From Brachionus rotundiformis (taxonomy: Eukaryota; Rotifera; Eurotatoria; Ploima; Brachionidae): a DNA stretch of 64,000 nt. Below the pieces are notes generated by a model. It was not told the DNA's origin and searched no databases. It was given only the letters and a program-made list of their open reading frames with translations. The stretch lies in the NCBI GenBank assembly GCA_016802295.1, contig JAESIW010000118.1, positions 1,907,430 to 1,971,429 of the forward strand. The letters run 5' to 3'. Of this stretch, positions 60,301-64,000 are shown piece after piece (the first letter of the stretch is position 1; each line of letters begins with the position of its first letter). Both the position numbers and the translations under genes were made by a program.

Positions 60301-63300
60301 AGACCAAAACAGAAAAGATTCTATCCAAGCAAAATAAAGTTAACAATGACTCAGATTCCTCGTCTGTGTGCTCGTCGTCGAACATCAACTACAAAAAGAC
60401 CTATCGTTCGCATCACAAGTATGCCAAGCAGTTCTATTCGTTTCCATCCTCTGTACGCACAAGCCTAAATGGGCACAGTGACGACCGGATATATGCTTAT
60501 GATAATTTTGATTGTATCAATGAATGTATTGAAGAGGTGAGTCAAATTAATATCTCATTAATGTTCACTCTTTGATATGACGTTTAGCAGCATCATAGCA
60601 TCTTTAATTAGTAATTTTCCCCAACGAATATCATGTGACTTCAACTCTATTCTCTGAGATCTGAAATTTACACATAAAAGAGTCAGTATTCTGAAAAAAT
60701 ATCCATTCACCATTCGGAACTGTCCTCGAAAAACTTTTCCTAAGTTATTTTTAAATATATATAATTAGAAAAAATAATCATTTAAACAAAAATATTTTCT
60801 CTTGCCCTTTAGAATTTGGAACCTTTATGGTACAAGCTGATTTCTTTAAGCTGTTGATTTAACTTTAATGAAAAGAGCATTTTTTAGACTTTTTTCTCTT
60901 CTATTAGAGACAAGTAAAATGCATGTTTTACTTAGATATTATTCTTGAACCTTTTTTTAAACAAAACACAAGAACTGGTTCTGAAAATAATATCGTATAC
61001 TTGATATCCAATTTAAGAATAAATAATCTAATATTTGTCAAACATCATATGGTGGTTTTGTGAAATTCAGTACAAAATGGCAAAAAGAACAGAAAAAAGT
61101 GTAAAAAAATGAAATAACTTTTTTTCTAAAAGTTTAAAATTAATTCTGTGAATGCAGAATGGTGCAACATTCAAAGTTGCATCAAATATCTGCTAATTTT
61201 GCAGAGTTCAGCAGAAATTAAATTTCAATATAATCGAGTGTAGTGCATTTTGCAGAGATTTTGCACATCATTAGCAGACTTTTACAGTTGATGCAACTTA
61301 GAATGTTGCACCATTCTGCATTCACAGAATTAATTTTAAACTTTTAGAAAAAAAGTTATTTCATTTTCTTACACTTTGTTCTGTTCTTTTGTACTGAACT
61401 TCACAAAACCCATATGGTTCAGTCAAAAACATGTTGAAATTTTTTTCTTGATTTTGGGTTAAAATGATATGATAGTGAACATTTAAGAACTAGTTTATTG
61501 TTAAATAAAAGTCAAGCTTTGTAAAGAACAGTCTAAAGAAAAAGTTTTCTTGTGTTCAACCAAGTGGACTAAAGCCAACAGTGCTTTGCTAGCATTTTTA
61601 ACTTACTTTCTTCATGAGAGTCAGAGAAGAATACTAAAAGGTGGATGAAAGCTATTGTGTGTGGTAATCAAGCTACATGACGCATGATTATCTCTCTAAA
61701 TGATACTAAATCTCGAAAAATATTTTAAAGAATAAATAATTATTATTACTAACGATTTACCCATTTTATAATTTTTAACTTATATAATTAAATAAATCTA
61801 AATAAAAATTTATTAAAATTTAAAAAAATAAAACAATAATTCAAGTCAATAATATTTTATTGTCGTGAAAGACTTTATCTTTTTAGATTGAATATTAATA
61901 AGACAAGATATTTTAAACAATCAAAAAATTAATTAAAATGCTTGATAAGAACTGTATGATGGATATGATGGATATGATGGAAATGATGGTTGAGCTGAAA
62001 AGGACTGCATTGGCAAAGATTGTGGTAAAGACAACTGTGGAGTTGAAAAAGCAGCTGTTTGGTCAAATCCAGGGTATGTTGAACCAAAATTTGAGTACTG
62101 TGGTACTGAGGAGAATGATGGTTGAGGTTGATTACTGTTAAACATTTTGAAATTTAAATGATATTTCAATGATAGCTAAACTTAAAAGATTTTATAATCA
62201 AAAAAAGATTTTAGCATATATATTTATAATACTTATTTTCAAGCTTCGATTAACTTTATCTATAAAATAACTAGATATATATGAAGTTTTGTTTAAACAT
62301 AAAAAAAACTTCGAAAGGATGTATACTAAAAAGTACTAAATTTATCATATGGTCCATTAATCGAATTTTTAAATGATTGTTTAAAAAATAATTATAAAAT
62401 AAGATATAAGTCAGTTAAAATCTAGTTATTCTCAATATATAAATGATACAAGTTATTCATGCTTGAAAATTTAGACCTATAAATATTGCCTTAATTTTAT
62501 CTATTTGATTATAAAAATTTAAAACCTAACCTAGTAAAATGTTTAACAGTAATTTAGAGATTGATAAATAGTCAAGATAAATTTGATATTGATACTTAAT
62601 TTTTAGCTTTTCCATCAACTTCTTTCCCTCAACCATCATTCTCCTCAGTACCACAGTACTCAAATTTTGGTTCAACATACCCTGGATTTGACCAAACAGC
62701 TGCTTTTTCAACTCCACAGTTGTCTTTACCACAATCTTTGCCAATGCAGTCCTTTTCAGCACAACCATCATTTCCATCATATCCATCATATCCATCATAC
62801 AGTTCTTATCAAGGATTTTAATTTATTTTTTGATTGTTTAAAATTACTTGTCTTTTATTTCAAATGACAATAAATTATTAATTAAATATTTTTTCTAAAT
62901 ATCATATAAAAAGTTCACTTTATTCATTTTATTGAAATCTTCCTTTTTTTTTTGAAAAATTTTGAATAAACATAACTATAATTTAATTTCTAAAGCCCGA
63001 TCAATTAAATGATAATGATGAAGATGAAGAAACCTCAAATTTAGTTGAAGATGGATTTATTCGGATGTCTTCCCCAGTCGATTCTGTCATTAACCATAGT
63101 AATACCAACACTAATTTAGATACCACTGGTCTTGATTCAACTACTGATCTTAACGATATTGAAATATGCAACATAGCTTTTTCAAATGTTGCCAATTTTC
63201 CGAATGTTGGCTCTTCACCAATCTCAGATGAATTATTAAACACTTCTTCTGATGCTGATGGTGAAACTTTCAATGATAATGCCGAAACCAGCTGTGACTA

Positions 63301-63706
63301 TGGTGGAATTATCATTCACAATTCCACCGATTCCAACACTAATGAGATCGCCTCGCTTAGTGATGAAAATGACGAGCTAAATGACGAACAAGATGATTTT
63401 GGCTTTGAAAGTTTCGATAAATCACAGATAAAATATTTGACTTCACAAACAAAAGCTCCACATTCAATTATGAAATCCAAGACTTCATGTCTAAAGCAAG
63501 CTGAGGTCGTGGTAAATGAAGTTTCTTCGAACAGTGAAGGTGCAGAAAAAGATAATAATAATCAAGTAAATACAACCCAAAGACCAAAGGTTAGATTCAA
63601 TCTTGACATTGATTATGAGAAAGAAAGAGAGTGGAATCGAATAAACAAAATAATTGGCGATGCAAGCAAAACTCAAATCGAATGGACACAGGAAGTTGAA
63701 GTCTAA
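48344..63706 (+). CDS. Large single-pass membrane protein, unrecognised, Ser-rich with C-terminal KVRF motif
   Basis: Exons are 48344-48533, 55996-56418, 59367-60536 and 62996-63706; all internal junctions are phase 0 with good GT/AG sites. About 830 residues are encoded here. The first exon carries one hydrophobic helix (SVALALGIAAFIASCVLLTC) followed by basic RQTRSPKSPRSR, suggesting a type I or III topology with a long cytosolic tail. Exon 2 has SIECILCHKN and basic stretches. Exon 3 is Ser/Gln-rich low complexity. Exon 4 is acidic and ends with RPKVRFNLDIDYEKEREW then NRINKIIG...EVEV. KVRF matches the RVxF docking motif for protein phosphatase 1, so a PP1-targeting role is possible but inferred. 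Linking the exons rests on phase, strand and similar codon use. The introns are unusually long (7.5, 2.9 and 2.5 kb) and full of mobile-element debris; the last holds two nested genes. I do not recognise the orthologue. Confidence 0.6.
54790..54990 (-). mobile_element. Possible LINE 3' debris, copy A
   Basis: The minus-strand segment GTATAAAGTCAGATTGACTA matches GTCTAAAGTCGGATTGACCA near 57770, with further similarity on both sides. Its translation VYKVRLTKF resembles the FK.RLDKF end of LINE ORF2 proteins. Weak. Confidence 0.3.
55300..55615 (-). mobile_element. LINE (CR1/jockey-type) ORF2 C-terminal fragment
   Basis: Minus-strand frames read GLSADKCKAIHFG near 55580, IRGYYIRFKREV near 55465, and NKLLENVVTSKSTAGFKAAL then DRFDGIACYSF near 55330-55425. 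This is the order of the RT thumb/C-terminal region (L..N..K....FG; RGH..K; W..LP..VV..S....FK..LD). Stops break the frame. Inactive, antisense to the host gene. Confidence 0.7.
56908..57477. mobile_element. piggyBac-like MITE, 570 bp, flanked by TTAA
   Basis: The left end CACTAGAAGCACCAACGAGT and the right end CGTTTTGGTGCTTCTAGTG are inverted repeats, with TTAA immediately outside both (56904-56907 and 57478-57481). Each end also carries the internal palindrome GAGTCAAAATGACTC. A third copy of the end motif occurs inside at about 57090-57122 (TAGAAGCACCAAAACGAGTC). No transposase is encoded. TTAA target sites are the signature of piggyBac-type elements. Confidence 0.85.
57722..57925 (-). mobile_element. 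Possible LINE 3' debris, copy B
   Basis: Sister of the segment at 54790-54990: GTCTAAAGTCGGATTGACCA followed by AATTCAATGAAATGATATAA on the minus strand. Frames are broken. Confidence 0.3.
58079..58206. mobile_element. pogo/Tigger-like MITE, copy 2, 128 bp, TA-flanked
   Basis: The left end CAATCGGAGCTCTTTTATCC and the right end GGATAAAAGAGCTTCGGCTG are 21-bp inverted repeats with TA on both sides (58077-58078, 58207-58208). Termini of this CAGT.G...CTC.TTATCCG type with TA duplication are typical of pogo/Tigger-related MITEs. Non-coding. Confidence 0.75.
58380..58530 (+). mobile_element. Possible LINE C-terminal remnant
   Basis: The plus-strand frame near 58440-58530 reads NYELTSQFIKNRRLVWLRHVF, resembling the RRLRWLGHVLRM block of LINE ORF2 C-termini. 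Short and broken. Confidence 0.4.
61054..61410. mobile_element. MITE with perfect 8-bp target duplication, 357 bp
   Basis: The whole element is a long hairpin: the left arm GGTTTTGTGAAATTCAGTAC ... GAATGGTGCAACATTC is mirrored by GAATGTTGCACCATTC ... GTACTGAACTTCACAAAACC. The flanks are CATATGGT on both sides (61046-61053, 61411-61418), a perfect 8-bp duplication. An 8-bp duplication fits hAT, P or Merlin-like elements, and the GG start is suggestive of Merlin; the superfamily is not assigned. Confidence 0.85.
61933..62145 (-). CDS. Low-complexity MFN-family protein, unit 4 left gene, 70 aa, intronless
   Basis: A continuous frame MFNSNQPQPSFSSVPQYSNF ... FPSYPSYPSYSSYQAF. It is F/S/Y/Q/P-rich with no Lys, Arg or His. 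Compared with its twin at 62539 it lacks the intron and the first ten or so residues of exon 2. ATGTTTAACA is followed directly by GTAAT, the former intron start, now read as codons Ser-Asn, then by the middle of exon 2. A deletion that removed the acceptor but kept the frame explains this. A TATA-like TATAAATAT lies ~75 nt upstream on the minus strand. A tandem SYP repeat ends the protein. Confidence 0.7.
   Translation of the reverse strand: MFNSNQPQPSFSSVPQYSNFGSTYPGFDQTAAFSTPQLSLPQSLPMQSFSAQPSFPSYPSYPSYSSYQAF
62146..62538. promoter_or_regulatory. Shared central region of unit 4
   Basis: 393 bp between the two ATGs. Minus-strand TATA-like sequence at about 62215-62230 and plus-strand ATATATAAATG at about 62434-62444. 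The two halves are not inverted copies and do not match the centres of units 1-3. Confidence 0.45.
62539..62821 (+). CDS. Low-complexity MFN-family protein, unit 4 right gene, 74 aa
   Basis: Exons are 62539-62548 (ATGTTTAACA) and 62607-62821, with a 58-bp intron at the same position and phase as in units 1-3. The protein starts MFNTFPSTSFPQPSFSSVPQ and ends in three SYP repeats plus SSYQGF. It shares MFNTFPS.SF.QPSF.S, a central FAQTAAF/FEQSALLST-like block and the lack of basic residues with the unit 1-3 proteins, so it is the same family but diverged. It is nested in the last intron of the large plus-strand gene, same strand. Function unknown. Confidence 0.75.
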
Positions 63707-64000
63707 TAAGGCATAGATTATTAGAATATTATGATTTATATTTTCAAACTAATAAAAAAGAGTTTAATTGTATTTTTGTAAATTTTTAAATGAAGAAAAA
63801 TTTTTAGAATATATTTAGATTTATTTTTGATTTAATTTTTTAAAATTTTAATCAATTTTTTTTTTAATTAAATAAAACAATTTTTTATCTACTAATTTAG
63901 TTTCTTATTTATTGAAAAAGAAAAAAATATCAAAAAATGAACAACTACGTTTTGATTAATTAACTGAATAGGTATTAAATTTAGAAATAAATAAAAAATA
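63707..64000. other. 3' flank of the large plus-strand gene
   Basis: AT-rich. AATAAAA at about 63751 may be the poly(A) signal. Nothing else seen. Confidence 0.5.

Larger units (their letters stand above)
60537..62995. other. Intron, 2.5 kb, holding a MITE and two nested genes
   Basis: Holds the 8-bp-TSD MITE (61054-61410) and the divergent gene pair 61933-62821. The remainder is AT-rich with nothing recognised. Confidence 0.6.

Noticed and set aside
61933..62169. Upstream in-frame ATG eight codons before MFNSNQPQ
   Set aside because: All family members start at ATGTT(C/T)AAC; the upstream codons (MKYHLNFK) lack a counterpart in any other copy.

Overview
The window is eukaryotic and animal. 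Genes are split by short GT...AG introns, many of only 48-61 bp, and the background is strongly AT-rich. The gene content is metazoan: an ABCB multidrug transporter, a phosphorylase kinase gamma subunit, a protocadherin, a selenocysteine lyase, a Na+/Ca2+ exchanger, an hnRNP L-type RNA-binding protein and an SLC22-type transporter. Tiny introns, heavy AT bias and frequent 3' splice sites just before start codons would fit a compact lophotrochozoan such as a rotifer. That placement is inference only; nothing here fixes the species.

Layout. 1-1591: the 3' part of an ABCB gene, followed by an inverted-repeat element carrying a broken ABCB fragment. 3.1-4.3 kb (-): phosphorylase kinase gamma. 6.0-6.5 kb (-): an unrecognised acidic protein. 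6.5-14 kb: a long gene-free stretch with a tRNA-like SINE and a pair of 66-bp repeats. 14.05-17.03 kb (+): an essentially single-exon protocadherin. 17.1-25.6 kb: three near-identical ~1.3 kb palindromic units, with an FkbM-type methyltransferase between units 1 and 2 and selenocysteine lyase between units 2 and 3. 25.6-34.3 kb: gene-free, with MITEs and a LINE tail. 34.4-38.6 kb (+): the Na+/Ca2+ exchanger, with a decayed reverse transcriptase in its only intron. 40.9-43.5 kb (+): hnRNP L-like. 44.1-46.2 kb (-): a seven-exon SLC22-type transporter. 47.8-63.7 kb (+): a large, unrecognised, probably single-pass membrane protein with very long introns that hold LINE debris, a piggyBac-like MITE, a pogo/Tigger-like MITE, an 8-bp-TSD MITE and a fourth, diverged divergent gene pair.

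The most unusual feature is the palindromic family. Each unit is a head-to-head pair of nearly identical two-exon genes for a ~81-residue, almost uncharged F/S/Q/P/A-rich protein, separated by a shared central promoter with a TATA box about 58 nt upstream of each ATG. Variants shared by both arms of one unit, and a fourth pair that is near-identical only in its coding part, point to gene conversion between arms. I recognise no known family for these proteins.

Exon boundaries were inferred by matching protein-family continuity to GT/AG sites and checking reading phase. No alignment or search was run.
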